DNA from: Immersiella caudata
Lineage: Eukaryota; Ascomycota; Sordariomycetes; Sordariales; Lasiosphaeriaceae
Length of the DNA stretch: 64,000 nucleotides
NCBI GenBank assembly: GCA_030512335.1
Contig: JAULSU010000002.1
Span: forward strand, 3,720,001-3,784,000
Direction: 5' to 3'
The stretch's first letter is position 1. The number at the start of each line of letters is the position of its first letter. Below are positions 23,180 to 35,720 of the stretch, one piece after another. The notes beneath the pieces are model-generated. The model was given only the letters and a program-made list of their open reading frames with translations. It did not search any database and was not told where the DNA came from. The translations under genes and the position numbers were made by a program.

Positions 23180-25565
23180 GTGGCAGACCAAACCCCCCAG
23201 GACGCAAACGTGTTCACCCCATCCACCTCAGACGACCCATCGACCCCGCAGGCCAACATTTCCTCCAACACTGTCCTCTCTCTTCCAAACCCGACGTCGC
23301 TGCCGCCACCGTCGCCCGAGCAGCAATCACAGAGCCAGAACCCGACTGGGCCGACGCCCGCGCGCTCCCAGCCGACTCGACGAGGCGCCGACTCTCGGCG
23401 ACGCACCGCTCAAATCATAGGGCGACGACGGCGGAGCAGTTCCGAGGACGACGTGCAGGGAGACGCAGCCTCCGGTGCGGCCTCCTCTGCAGCAGACGCG
23501 AGCTCGCGGCGGAACCCTAAGCGGAGACGTGACGGCAGCATGCTGGCAGAAGTTGATGGTCAGGAGACCTCCAACGGCACCCCCAGGGGAGTGTCGAACG
23601 GAGCACAAGTGGGGGAGGGCACGCCGGCGGAAGCAGCTGGGAGATCGTTTAAGGTGCCACCAGAGTCGACCAACGGTCTGTCACAAAATGGCAAAACTAC
23701 CGGCCACGCCCCATCGTCAACGTACCTTGGGCACGACCGGGAGGAGGTCACCCGGATCCTGATACAAGCTTTGGCGGACATGGGGTACCGCTCAGCGGCG
23801 GAGAGCGTAAGCAGGGATAGCGGTTATGAGCTCGAAAGCCCTACAGTGTCCGCGTTTCGGACCGCTGTCCTTGATGGATCGTGGGCTCGAGCGGAGGAGT
23901 TGCTTGAGGGTGCTGTTCTAGCAGGGAGCCAGCGTCAGGGAAACGGCCTAGTACTTGCGGTGGGGGCGGATCGGAACACTATGAGGGTGTGGCTCCGGCA
24001 ACAGAAGTTCTTGGAGCTGCTAGAGCTTAGAGAGCCCACGCGCGCATTGACGGTGCTCCGGAGCGAGCTGACACCGTTATGCTCGGAGCAGCACTCAAAG
24101 CTCCATTTCCTCTCTAGCCTCCTTATGTGCCAGTCTGCAGAGGATCTCATGTCGAAGGCAGACTGGGATGGGGCTCATGGAGAGTCCCGCAGGATCCTCC
24201 TGTCTGAACTGTCACGTTTGTCCTCCCTTGCTTCCGTGGATGTGCGGAGCCCAAGCTAACATGCTCGTAGGTTGTATTTCGCCATCCGTCATGCTCCCTG
24301 AGCATCGCCTGGCCGTACTCTTGGGACAGGTGAAGGAGAGTCAGATCACCAACTGTCTCTTCCACACAAATCCCGAACCACCCTCATTGTACTCGGACCA
24401 CACCTGTGACAGGTGCCATTTCCCATCCACGACTGCTTTGGAACTGGACGAACACTTAGGGGAGCTTTGGCAGGTGCGCTTCTCCCACAACGGAAGGCGT
24501 CTGGCTAGCTGCGGAATGGACCCGTATATTATTATCTGGAGCGTTCCGGACTTCAAAGTTCTGCACAAAATTCCCGCGCACACCAACAGCCATGTGTGCA
24601 ATCTGGCGTGGAGCCCCGACGACAAAATGATAGTGACCTGCGGCAAGGACCATTATGCGAAGATATGGAACGCCGAGGTACGTGCTTTTTGGATTCAAGG
24701 CAGTCATCAGTTGAACCTAACATCATGCAGACCGGCGATCTGATCAACGCGCTGGAACGTTTCCATGAGCCCGTCAGCAGCTGTGTTTGGGCGGCCGATT
24801 GCCAAACGCTCATCACCGGGTCATTTGACAAAGAAAAGTCTCTGTGTCAGTGGAATCTCAAGGGCGAGCGCCTCTACACATGGACCAGAAAGCACCGGAC
24901 TGAGGATCTTGCCGTATCGCCAGACGGTCATTGGCTGGTAGCCATGGACGAGCGGAACTGGCTCCACGTATACAACTTTGTCACGCGAGAGCTCGAGTAT
25001 GAGTGGGATCTCAAGGTCCGGCCAACCTCAGTCAGTATAAGCCAGGACTCACGATTCTTGCTCGTCAACAAGACGGACGGCGAGGCCCAACTCGTCGACA
25101 TTGTGTCACGCGACACAATACAAAAGTATCAAGGTCACAGTGGGGGTGATTACACCATTCGAAGTGGTTTTGGCGGCGCCGATGAAAGTTTCGTGATAAG
25201 CGGCAGTGATGGTGAGTTAGGCGATGTCTCCAATCTTCTGTGCCATCTTGGCTGACATGGGATGCAGATGGTTTGGTGTGCATCTGGCACAAGTCAACAG
25301 GAATCCCGGTCCACAGAATGGAAGCCCATCACCCGCGATGCAATGCAGTCTCTTGGAATCCGGCAAATCCCTGCATGTTTGCAACGTGTGGGGACGATCA
25401 CAAGATTAAAATGTGAGGCCCAATTCATGACGTGCGGGGCCTTAATACACTGACCATCATATTAGTTGGACAAATGAAGCACTTCGACATTCTCTGGCCT
25501 CCTCGGTCTCACATGCTAACGGCACAGCAAACGGATGGAAGCACACGCCAGAGCAGCTCCTCTAA
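23180..25565 (+). CDS. WDR26/Gid7-type WD40 protein, GID/CTLH ubiquitin ligase subunit
   Basis: Five exons: 23180-24215, 24271-24677, 24731-25211, 25268-25412 and 25466-25565. They sum to 2,169 nt (722 codons plus stop). Residues 1-180 are low-complexity with basic patches. LisH and CTLH helices follow (from about HDREEVTRILIQALADMGY). A seven-bladed WD40 propeller fills the C-terminal half, with motifs such as CNLAWSPDDKMIVTCG, AKIW, SLCQWN and CNAVSWNPANPCMFATCGDD. Gid7/WDR26 scaffolds the GID E3 ligase that degrades gluconeogenic enzymes in yeast. The C-terminal exon, ending HTPEQLL, completes the last blade. The oddity is the start: the first in-frame codon with a good context at 23180 is GTG, and the first in-frame ATG is at 23540 (residue 121). 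Translation may begin at 23540, which would still include LisH-CTLH and all WD repeats. Confidence 0.9.
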
Positions 25566-27242
25566 TATTATTTGAGCGATAGACACGGATAAGGCATCCG
25601 GATGTTTCAAATACCCTTTTCCATCGCTACAGGGCCCAGGCATACGTTTCTTTTCTTTTCCCCTTGAATTCGTTGGAGAGCATTCCAAACACAACCGCAT
25701 AGCATGAGGACGGCGCCATATTTGGAGAGCAAAGGGGGGAACCGGATTCTCACTTCTCGGGGCTTCAGCGGTGTTTAGGGGTAGTGGGACGAATTGGTCT
25801 CTTTATCGGTGTTTGCTCGTCCGCTTTACCCCCTTGTTCTCGCTCAATCTCTGCACTGGTTACCGGTATAAGCAGCCGGCATGAAATGAACCGGCATCGT
25901 CAATGGTTTGATATTGGCTATACCCGATAACCTATACCCCATCTGAAGGAGACTCGAAGGGGCGGATGGATAAGGAAGAGGTAGCAATGGCGTATTGTCT
26001 TCTCGTAGGGGTGAAGCGGCCACGCTGGTTGCTTTAGATGGCGGGGTTTAGCTTCCCCCCTCTGGTCCTTTTCACAGAGACCGAGCGGGATAACGTGGTG
26101 CTCCATTGCATAGAGAGGATGATGACGGCTGGTGAAGGGCTCTAGTTTGTATGAGTAGTCATTTGTGGTGGGCGGGCTGGCAGCGATTGAAATGAAATGA
26201 TTTGATTTGATTTTGACCTCACCCCCACCTCAGCAGACCGTCGAAGCAACTCTTGGATCGGGTTGCTTCTTAAAGAGGGTGGTTCTTGTTCCACCTCACG
26301 CGGAGCTCGAGCTTTGTGTTGGGATCGTATTTTTCCTTCTACAAAAGGTTTGGCCAGAGGAAGGGGCACATGCTCCGTGCAGAAACCCATTCCAGATCAT
26401 CTTAAGGTGCACCAGCCCTTCAACTTCAACAAGGGCCGCAGTGCATCAGCTGGGTACACTCTAAACAAACCCAATCTAAGTTTCAGGAAGCTGGAAGATA
26501 TTCAAGGAGACCTTGACACGACGCAAATATGACGTGATATCAAGTTACAGGACGCTTTCTTCTCGCCTCGCCCCGCTGGGTACGACTGTGGTTACGGTCA
26601 TAAGACAGCGACGCGTAGACACAGGCAAGCCCCGATTTCCATCCATGTCGAAGGGCGGCGATGACGACTGAGGGACGCGGTCGGCTAGGCACCCGAATAA
26701 ATTCTAGATAAAATTTGTACGAGAAACTGACAAAAGTTGTAGGGATGGAATTTCTGCTGCCAGGAAATTCTTGTCTACTCAGCACAGTGCATGGTACTGG
26801 AACCCTTTCCTTGACTGATGAGTCGCTTGCATTCTGGTCGCTTGTCACTTATCGCAAAAAGTCGCTGGAGGGAGGGGGTCACGTGTTGGGTAAGGCTGGA
26901 GCTGATGCACGGACGGGGGGCTGCGACGCTACGTAAGTCGTCCCTCTGTTTCCGACCGCCGACCGGTCTGGCTTCAAGAGCCAAAAGATTCCCAACCCCA
27001 CGAGAGTCACCTGCATCTAGCACCGCCAGCACCTTTCAACGCAGAGGACTTTGCAAAGCCGAACGTTGCTCCTTCTCGCTAATCCACGCATCCTAAATTC
27101 AAACGCCTCGTTCCCACACCGCACAACAGTCTCGCCCCGCCGGAGCAACGCTGTCCGGCTCAACAGAACCCACCAAGGGACACAACACCACCGTGACTTC
27201 AACTCCCCGAAATCCGTATCGCGCATCGCGCAGCTCGCAACC
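25566..27242. other. Intergenic region upstream of VPS1
   Basis: 1.7 kb between two plus-strand genes. It holds the WDR26 3' UTR and the VPS1 promoter and leader (27000-27242 is C-rich and lacks long frames). No other gene is supported. Confidence 0.5.
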
Positions 27243-29681
27243 ATGACAGTCGAAGCCCCCTCGCTGGCCACCCCCGGCGGCATCTCAGATCCCGGGCTTA
27301 TCAAGTACGCCCCTCATCCTGGCGGTCCCCGCCTCCCCTGGTCATCAAGCAAAGCTTGGCGTTGAAGTTGTCGTCGGGCACTGACATGTGGCATTTAGGC
27401 TCGTAAACAAGCTTCAAGATGTTTTCACGACCGTCGGCGTCAACAACCCCATCGATCTTCCGCAAATAGTCGTCGTCGGCAGTCAGTCGAGCGGAAAGAG
27501 CTCCGTATTAGAAAACATTGTCGGGCGCGATTTGTAGGTGCCCCGCGTTGACCCTTCCTGACCGCCTTGCGGCGCTGGTACGAGCAACTAACACAAACAT
27601 GCTTGCTACAGCCTTCCTCGTGGCTCCGGTATCGTTACTCGGCGACCCCTCGTCCTCCAGCTCATCAACCGCCCCTCACCCTCCGAGCCAAACGGCAATG
27701 AGAAGGAGATCGTCGGAAGCACCGATAAGGCGGCCAACATCGACGAGTGGGGCGAGTTCTTGCACATCCCTGGGCAGAAGTTCTTCGACTTCAACAAGAT
27801 CCGTGATGAAATCAGCAGAGAGACCGAGGCCAAGGTTGGCAGGAATGCCGGAATCTCGCCTGCGCCCATCAATCTCAGAATCTACTCGCCCAACGTCCTG
27901 AATCTCACCCTGGTGGACCTGCCCGGCCTGACGAGAGTGCCTGTGGGAGACCAGCCGCGGGATATCGAGCGGCAGATCAGGGATATGATTTTGAAGTACA
28001 TCCAAAAGTCCAACGCTATCATACTCGCGGTCACAGCAGCAAATATCGATTTGGCGAACTCGGATGGTCTGAAGCTCGCCAGAGAGGTGGATCCTGAGGG
28101 TCAACGGACGATTGGCGTGCTCACCAAGGTCGACTTGATGGACGAGGGTACCGATGTCGTGGATATTTTGGCAGGGCGAATTATTCCTCTGCGGCTAGGA
28201 TACGTCCCGGTCGTGAACCGTGGGCAAAGAGATATCGACAACAAGAAGCCTATCAACGCTGCGCTCGAGGCTGAGAAGAACTTCTTTGAGAACCACAAGG
28301 CATACCGGAACAAGAGCTCTTACTGCGGAACGCCGTACCTGGCACGGAAGCTCAACCTGATTTTGATGATGCACATCAAGCAGACCCTGCCGGACATCAA
28401 AGCCCGCATTTCCAGCTCTCTGCAAAAGTACAGCCAGGAACTCGAGTCCTTGGGCCCTTCCATGCTCGGAAACAGCGCCAACATTGTCCTCAACATCATC
28501 ACCGAGTTCACCAATGAATGGCGCACAGTTCTGGACGGCAACAACACCGAACTTTCCAGCACCGAGCTGTCAGGAGGTGCCAGAATCAGCTTTGTTTTCC
28601 ACGAGCTGTACTCGAACGGCGTCAAGGCAGTAGATCCTTTTGACCAGGTCAAGGACGTCGACATTCGTACCATTCTCTACAACTCGTCGGGTTCATCGCC
28701 CGCACTCTTTGTTGGGACCACAGCGTTCGAGCTGATTGTCAAGCAGCAGATCAAGCGCCTGGAGGAGCCCAGCTTGAAGTGCGCATCTCTGGTGTACGAC
28801 GAACTGGTCCGCATCCTGACGCAGCTTCTGGCCAAGAACCTCTATAGGCGGTATCCCCAGCTCAAGGAGAAGATCCACGCCGTGGTCATCAGCTTCTTCA
28901 AGAAGGCTATGGAGCCGACTAACAAGCTGGTGCGCGACTTGGTTGCCATGGAGTCGTGTTACATCAACACCGGGCATCCCGATTTCTTGAACGGTCACCG
29001 CGTAAGTGTCTGCCGTGGAATACGTTTGGTTACATGACTGACTGGAATTAGGCGATGGCGATCGTGAACGAGAAGCACAATCCTCCTAGGCCGGTCCAGG
29101 TCGATCCCAAGACGGGCAAACCCCTTCCTGCCAACGCGCCCAGGGCAGCAAGCCCGACACTGGCAGGCATGGATGGCGAATCATCCAACGGCGGTTTCTT
29201 TGGCAGCTTCTTCGCGGCAAAGAACAAGAAGAAGGCGGCTGCTATGGATGCCCCGCCACCGTCCCTCAAGGCCTCTGGCACTCTCTCGGAACGTGAGAAT
29301 ATTGAGGTTGAGGTTATCAGTGAGTGCTGTACGTTACACTGCAGGGGCGACACAGGCTGACATTGCGTGCCAGAACTGCTCATCAGCTCATACTACAACA
29401 TCGTTAAGCGGACCATGATTGACATGGTACCAAAAGCTATCATGCTGAACCTCGTCCAGTATGTATTCCTCGGTGGAATGTTAGTTGGAACGGAGCGCTG
29501 ACCCGACTCCAGATTTACCAAGGATGATATGCAAAAGGAGCTGCTCGAGAACATGTACCGCGCAACCGAGCTTGACGACCTTCTTAAGGAGAGCGATTAC
29601 ACTGTCCGGCGGAGGAAGGAGTGCCAGCAAATGGTTGAGTCGCTGTCGCGGGCGAGCGAGATTGTTAGCCAGGTGCAGTAA
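27243..29681 (+). CDS. VPS1: Dynamin-like GTPase Vps1
   Basis: Six exons: 27243-27304, 27399-27533, 27612-29001, 29052-29319, 29374-29458 and 29513-29681. They sum to 2,109 nt (702 aa), as usual for Vps1. GTPase motifs: P-loop GSQSSGKS (48-55), switch I around LPRGSGIVTRRPL, DLPG (168-171) and TKVD (237-240). The middle/stalk region and a C-terminal GTPase effector domain (NIEVEVIKLL through SEIVSQVQ) are both present. There is no PH domain; instead a Lys/Ala-rich insert (about 570-600), as in Vps1. The protein self-assembles on membranes and severs vesicles at the vacuole, endosome and peroxisome. Vps1 fits better than mitochondrial Dnm1 because of the motifs IVGRDFLPRG and INLRIYSPNV. All introns keep frame. 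Confidence 0.95.
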
Positions 29682-32471
29682 GTACGGCAGTAGATATAGG
29701 TGAGGAGATGCACATCCTGTTGAGATAATACATGTAAGCCGTGGGGATTGGTTGAAGATTGAGGTGGGGTTAGCGTCAACACGATTCTGGTTCTTGTGTC
29801 TTGCAATGGGACAATAGGGGCGGTGTAGCCATCACACTTTTCGATACCATCAGTAGATTATGAATTTGCTTTGTGGGTATTTCCGCGGGTTGGTGTCGCG
29901 GTTTCGCCCCTGGTTATAGTTGGAATAGCTGTTTCCGTGCCGCTCCACGCGTGATCTGCACGGGTCATCCCGCACTATGATCGACGCTTGGATGGGGAGG
30001 CCTGATATCCTTCGCACCCTGGGCCGAGATCCCTGTTGAGCTTAAGATCAAGGCCGTTTCAGATAACATACAGTTGGTGATAGGACAAAAAGGATGTGAG
30101 CTATTCTGGGATGCTAGGGGCCAGCTTGGTTCAAGTAGAAGGAGGAACGTGATCTGGAAGAAGCCATGTCGGTACGAAAGGTAACGTCGACGAGACGATC
30201 ATAGCGAGATAATGGGTGAAGTCAAAGGCTTCGCTGCGCGGAAGCCGGTCGAGCATGTCATCAAAGGCCCCGGCAGGCCTGATCACTACTCACCAACTGT
30301 TTTGTACGGGGAAAATTCTAGACCACACTGGGGTTTAGATGCGGTGGTGAGACAGGTTGGGCCTGTACTTTTGATCAGTAGGTGGTCGTGACGACGGGTG
30401 TGTTTCTGCTCCTGGTGTGTTAGAGATGGTTTTCTGTCGTGAATCCGTACATGTAGCTGAGGTCCTTGGAGACAAAGTTGGATAGGCACGGGGGTACCGA
30501 CTCCTTGCCAAAAGTCTTGAGAGCGCGTTCACCACGAGCCAGATGAGTAGTCAGGTTCATGGATGGTTGTCTGCGATGTCAGTTCGATGTCCGAAATTCT
30601 AGTCAATATGATGCCCAGGCCGGGCGTTCTCCTTTCGCTCTGTGGGCGTATCGATGGTCTTTTGTTGCTTTTCTGCAGGTCCGCGAGCTTCGGTACTTCT
30701 TGTGAAGGGTATTGGATGGTACGACTTGGTGTCGTTTACGTTAGATGTTGGATGTCGGATGTCGGATGTACCTAGGATGTTGGATGCAAGAGCGAGGTCG
30801 TCTTCGTGAAAGCAGGGGGGGAGGCATGATTATATTCTTTACCGTCTGAATAGGATTCATCGTTACCCGATTTGTCCGGGGCCCGATATCTGTTTGACTT
30901 CGGGCAAGTTACCTCGGAAACTATGGGAGTGGAACCGGCTGCGTGACCGAGCAGCAAACCGAAGGTTGCTTGAGCCTCTCAGCTGTGCGTGTGCGCTGAG
31001 CTTGCTCGGCTGCTGAGTCTTCATTCACCTTGAGGGTGTCTGGTAGCCAGTCACCCGTGAGGACATCAGGCAACAGGGTAGGCATGCGAAATGGCGCATA
31101 TTACACCCAGGGGAGGAGAAACGTGGGAGCTGAAACTGGTGAATGCACATAGCCTTGACTGAAATCGACCCTTGCCGAGCTCGTGATGCTTCAGGTAACG
31201 GGGATAGATAAGGTTACAAACATTTACACATTCGGTGTGAGCGTGTCCGAAGATCGGCTGGGCAGAGGGATGTGTGCTTGGGCTTGGGGTTGCGGGGTGG
31301 AAGGAGGGAAGAAGGCATGTGCAAAGAGCGACTTCCCCTTCGAGATGCGCCGATTGTTTCCAGCTACAAAAATGCATCTTTCATCATTCCGCATCGTCAA
31401 CTTTGCATGCAAACTGTTTCGTCTGACGCATCTTTATTTTTTTTCTCTCCTTCCCGATCATTCACCCAATTTCCCACATGCATATTTGCTCATGCGGGAG
31501 AAGCCTGCTAAAAGCGCAGAAGAAAACTCAAAAAGCTGCACTGTATAGCCACAACCCAAGCCACTGGATAGGTACGGGGGGTTACCGACTCCATTCCCAA
31601 CGCGGATTGGTCAAAGTGTTGGAGCGGTCAAGATGTCAAGCATGCGAATTGCTTTTTTACCCCACGGACACATCCCGCGTTCATGGATCAGGTTGGCCAA
31701 GCAGATGCTGCCAGGCACACACACAGGCCCAGCCTTGTTCCGTGTGGGTGGATGATGATGCAGCGTCAGACCCGTGCAGGGCCATTGAACCGTGGTGTTG
31801 GGAATGATATGTCTGACCCCCAACATCACAGACAGCGTGGACCTCGCTTGGTGTCGGAGCTTTTCGAGGCCAGCCGGGATTAGAAATGACAGGTTTGTCG
31901 AAGAAGCAACCAGGAACCAGCTGGCGTGCTCAGCACAGCTGCGTGGTGAAGCCTCACGGCGAACAGTTCGAAAGAAACCCCAGCATGGGAAATGCCGTGT
32001 GAGCTCCTCGCACCCACCCACCCGTTTCCGCTTACCTATTTAAACTGAAGAGAGCCCCGTATTATCGCTTACCACTGACGTCCATGGCAACGGACCCTTT
32101 CACACCATCATCAGTTTGCCTAGGGGCCAGAGAGGTTTCGACATTCCATTCACCCATCTTCGAGCCAACTTGAACGGATAAGAGCGGCCATGTCGCGCGA
32201 GGACCCCCCTTCACCACCCCCACCACCACCTCCTAGCCCCTCATAGGGCTGCAGCAAGGATGTGATCATGTGCCGTATGGCGAAGGTGTGTCCTCCATAC
32301 CCGACTCCACGGCCACGGGAGCCCAGATTGGTAACCTGCCACAGAAGCACACCAAGGCTGCTTGGGGTAACACGAGGCGGGTGATACGGTCGAGAAGTAC
32401 AGGGGCGGTAAACGTGGGATGGCCGATCGCCGATGGATATATTCGGCCCCATGTTGTACGATTTACTCCCA
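29682..32471. other. 2.8 kb convergent intergenic region
   Basis: It lies between the 3' ends of VPS1 and the racemase gene. Several open frames of 60-130 codons occur on both strands, none with recognisable domains or convincing splice patterns. A small cluster of tandem ATGTTGGATGTCGGATG-like heptamers is seen near 30745-30785. Nothing else is seen. Confidence 0.45.
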
Positions 32472-33677
32472 TCATAATTTAGACACATCTTTCAACACCA
32501 TACCCCCATCCCGAACGGTAAACTCCCTCCCTTCTTTCCACCCAAGCCACTCCTCCACCACCTTCGCTCCGCCCTTGCCGGGCACCAGCGGCCTTCCCAC
32601 ATACCCCTCACCATCCACACCAGGGCCTTGCCCATGACTTGTGTTCCTCGCATCCTTCCTAACCGCCAACAGTGGAGTCTCCCTCAACGTCACCGCCGGT
32701 CTCTGATCCCCCTCCTTCGCAGCGATATCTCCTTTCATCTCCCCATATCCCAACACCGGCGTGCAGCACGCATCTGTCCCATCAAACACCAGCTCCCACT
32801 CCCTCCTCGTCTTCTCCTTGAACTTCTCCGCAAACACTCTCCTCATCTCCTCCCACCCCGCTCTATCCCCTTGACCCTTTCCATCCCACCTGCTCCCTTG
32901 CAGCCCCAAACCCTTCAACAGCTCCCTGTAAAAATGCGGCTCCAGCGCTCCCACCGCCATGTAGCCTCCGTCCTTTGTCTTATACGTATCATAAAAAGGA
33001 CACCCTCCATCCAACAAGTTCTTCCCCCTCGGCCGGTTCCCCGTCGCCGTGCCCTGCGCAAACCTCACAAACGTCGCCAAATAACTCGCCCCATCCACCA
33101 TATTCTGCTCCACAACCTGCCCCCTCCCCGTACTCGCCCTTGCCACCAACGCCATCAAAATGCCCACCACCAACATCGCACCACCCCCCGCAAAATCTGC
33201 CAGCAGATTTACCGGCGGGTGCGGATTCTCCCCCGCCCTGCCCAACAACGACAACGCCCCCGACACGGCCAGATAATTCACATCATGCCCCGCCATAGTC
33301 GCATACTTGCCATCCCTCCTAAACCCCGTTAGCCGCCCGTAAATCAACCTCGGATTCCACTTTAGGCAGACCTCCGGACCAAGATTTAACTTCTCCATTA
33401 CACCAGGCCGGAACGGGTCGATGAGGATGTCCACGTGGGGGATTAGCTTGTGCAGGAGGGCCACACCGGAGTCTGATTTAAGGTCTACGGCGAGGGAGGC
33501 TTTGTGTCGGGTGAGCAGGTCGGGGGTGGGGAGGGGAGGTGCGGAGCCGGGGGTGGCGCGGTCGATGCGGAGGACCGAGGCACCGGCGTCGGCGAGGAGA
33601 AGGCCGGCAAAGGGTGAGGGGGCGAGGCCTGCGAATTCGATGACGCGGAGGGATGTTAGGGGGGGTGGGGAGGGCAT
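32472..33677 (-). CDS. Alpha-methylacyl-CoA racemase (class III CoA-transferase fold), peroxisomal
   Basis: A single exon of 401 codons. The start MPSPPPLTSLRVIEFAGLAP is followed by the class III CoA-transferase core: LLADAGASVLRIDR, NPRLIYGRLTGFRRDGKYA, GHDVNYLAVSG with the catalytic His131, and NLLADFAGGG with the catalytic Asp161. This His/Asp pair corresponds to the racemase acid-base pair, and the spacing fits. The C-terminus ends Ser-Lys-Leu, a classical type-1 peroxisomal signal, so the enzyme should epimerise 2-methyl-branched acyl-CoA esters before peroxisomal beta-oxidation. The length is normal for the family and no intron is needed. CaiB-like CoA-transferase activity is the main alternative. 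Confidence 0.9.
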   Translation of the reverse strand: MPSPPPLTSLRVIEFAGLAPSPFAGLLLADAGASVLRIDRATPGSAPPLPTPDLLTRHKASLAVDLKSDSGVALLHKLIPHVDILIDPFRPGVMEKLNLGPEVCLKWNPRLIYGRLTGFRRDGKYATMAGHDVNYLAVSGALSLLGRAGENPHPPVNLLADFAGGGAMLVVGILMALVARASTGRGQVVEQNMVDGASYLATFVRFAQGTATGNRPRGKNLLDGGCPFYDTYKTKDGGYMAVGALEPHFYRELLKGLGLQGSRWDGKGQGDRAGWEEMRRVFAEKFKEKTRREWELVFDGTDACCTPVLGYGEMKGDIAAKEGDQRPAVTLRETPLLAVRKDARNTSHGQGPGVDGEGYVGRPLVPGKGGAKVVEEWLGWKEGREFTVRDGGMVLKDVSKL

Positions 33678-34161
33678 CTTTTATCTTTTTTATTCTCGAG
33701 GTGGTACAACGGGTGCTTGTGGAGTGGTGTAACTGTGGAGTGGTGCAACTATGGCGTGGAGGATGTACTTGAACAAGGTGATTAGATTCAGGGTGAGACC
33801 AGAGGGAGAGTAAATGGGTTGTTGATGGGGTACTGTTTATACATGTAATGATATACAGGAGATATAGGATTAAGAATGAGATGCACTGAATTCGGGTTTC
33901 ACGAGGTTGTTGGTTCATGTGGAGAAAGGAACCCAGAGCGGGCGGTACCGAGGTTCTGGACCCCAGCCGCTGCGGGGGGTGGGGGAATCCTGGGGATTGC
34001 GGGGAAGGTGGAGGTTGGGGTGCGTTTGATAGTGGGGTAGAGGCACTTGTTAGGGGTGGTGTTTGGCATGTATCCCTTTTCCGAGGACAAAGAATATCAT
34101 TTGGCTATGTCGAAGGACGGGGCGGGTAGGGGCTGCCCTAGATATTCTTGGCCATCCCGGG

Positions 34162-35238
34162 CTAGACGCCCTCAAAGATTTCTAGCAGCTCTCCCCACAA
34201 CTTCTTCTGCATCTCGGCGTCCTTGTCAGAGACTTACGTGTGGACTCAAACCCGATATCTCCCCGCTCTTTAGGTACTGTCCGTAGCTCTCCGGCCCAGC
34301 CTCGACCGCAGCGAGAAGTGTGAGAGCGCCCACATAGGCGGTGCGTCCGAAGAAAACGAAGAATATAGCCATGAAGAAGCGTAGGAGGACCGGGCAGTTG
34401 TCAAGCAGCGTTGTTGGCTTGCAGAAGCCGGGATTGGCCATGTTGACCATCACCGAACCGGTGTGGGATAGTTTTGCCTGTGTGGCAAGCTCACGGATGA
34501 GAAAGGCTTCAAGCAGCTTGGAGGTCGTGTAGCGATCGAGGGTTCCCTCGGTCGATTTGTAGAAGTCGAAGATTTTAGGCTCTGAGCGCTCTTTGAACTG
34601 GGCCTGAAGACGTCAGTTTTGACAATTTTAGACAGCGTTCGGTTTGCCAGATACCATTTTGTGAGCAACACCTACGATAAACGTGAGCCGTGGAGTCATG
34701 TTGTATTTGACTCCCGTCTCCCGCATCCTGGGCAGCAACAAGATCGGCATCAAAAGGGTCGAGATGACGTTCGTTGCGACACTAGTCTCGTATCCGCCTG
34801 CCTCAGGAGCCAGTACAAGGGGATATGTATTAGCGCCGACATTGGCAAGTACGACGTCTACCCGGCTCAAGGTTGTTGCGCGGCTGCAGAACTCCTTGAC
34901 GCTGTCGAAGGAGCAGAGATCAAGACGCCAAACTTCGAGGGTTCCAGAAGCCAGTGGGATTTTAGGTTCAATGAGCTTCTTGGCGGCCATACCCTTTTCA
35001 ATGCTGCGACAGGCAAGGATGATCTTGGAGGCACCCAGATTGGCAAAGTGATGGGGCTGATTCGAACCCGAGCCCACGGTTGGTGCCGATCACGATGACG
35101 GTCTGGTTCTCGTATCTAGCCGTGGGGTATGAACTTGAGCGAGATTGACGCCGCAAGGCGTTGAACCAGTGGTCAGGAGAGCTACACTGTCAGTAAAATC
35201 CTCTGGGCCAAGAAGGGGAGGTGATGCTCACAAGGCAT
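34162..35238 (-). pseudogene. Short-chain dehydrogenase/reductase with frameshifts
   Basis: The reading resembles retinol-dehydrogenase-like fungal SDRs: ENQTVIVIGTNRGLGFES (TGxxxGxG motif with Gly-Thr-Asn), ASKIILACRS, VDVVLANVGAN, then after a 72-nt intron (34604-34675) DRYTTSKLLEAFLIREL (YxxxK active site) and ANPGFCKPTT. The frame breaks between ...GFESA and HFANLGAS at about 35050-35055, and again at about 34228-34240, where SPHV must jump frame to reach SDKDAEMQKKLWGELLEIFEGV and the stop at 34162. The proposed start (ATG at 35238, a 7-nt first exon and a 50-nt intron) is also out of phase with the body. Three disruptions argue for a pseudogene, unless the assembly has small indels here. 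Confidence 0.7.
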
Positions 35239-35720
35239 CTTGCCTATGGCTGACAGGCTCCTAGTCGGAATATCTCGATTGCTCAATATATTGGAGTGCT
35301 GCTTAGAAGAAGGAGAAACCTCAGGAGGGCATCGATTGAAGTGATTTTCTTCTTCGTGTGAATTCGTGACACCCGTTTATGGTGCTTCACGAGCTGAGAT
35401 TTTCTCTACCGGGATTCATCGGTTCGGTGTTGATGGCCATCAGTTGGATTTCATCCCGACTCCGGCGGTAGATCATATTGCCGTGGAAAAAATCAGGTGA
35501 ACACCACAAACGATACCTGTTGGGTGGATTCTGTCAAGCAAGGCAAGTTCAAAGGGTGTGGGCAAGGTCTCATAGCGCAACCCTAACCCTCCCGGCAACT
35601 CTGTGGCAAAAAGTGGACCCTAGAATTGTTGCATCATTGAGAAAGCTCGCGGTTTCCCAAGCAAACTTGCCTTGCTCCACAGCGCCTCACCCGCACCCGT
35701 TCCCCAGACACACGCAACCA
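35239..35720. promoter_or_regulatory. Divergent region between the SDR relic and GRX5
   Basis: About 480 bp of non-coding sequence. The stretch immediately upstream of the GRX5 ATG is rich in C and A (CACACGCAACC before ATG), a usual fungal leader composition. Confidence 0.45.

Noticed and set aside
31183..31548. 121-codon frame in the VPS1-racemase interval
   Set aside because: No start context, no recognisable motif and competing frames on both strands.
32628..33332. 234-codon plus-strand frame opposite the racemase gene
   Set aside because: Composed almost entirely of Pro, His, Arg and Gln, the antisense image of the racemase coding strand.
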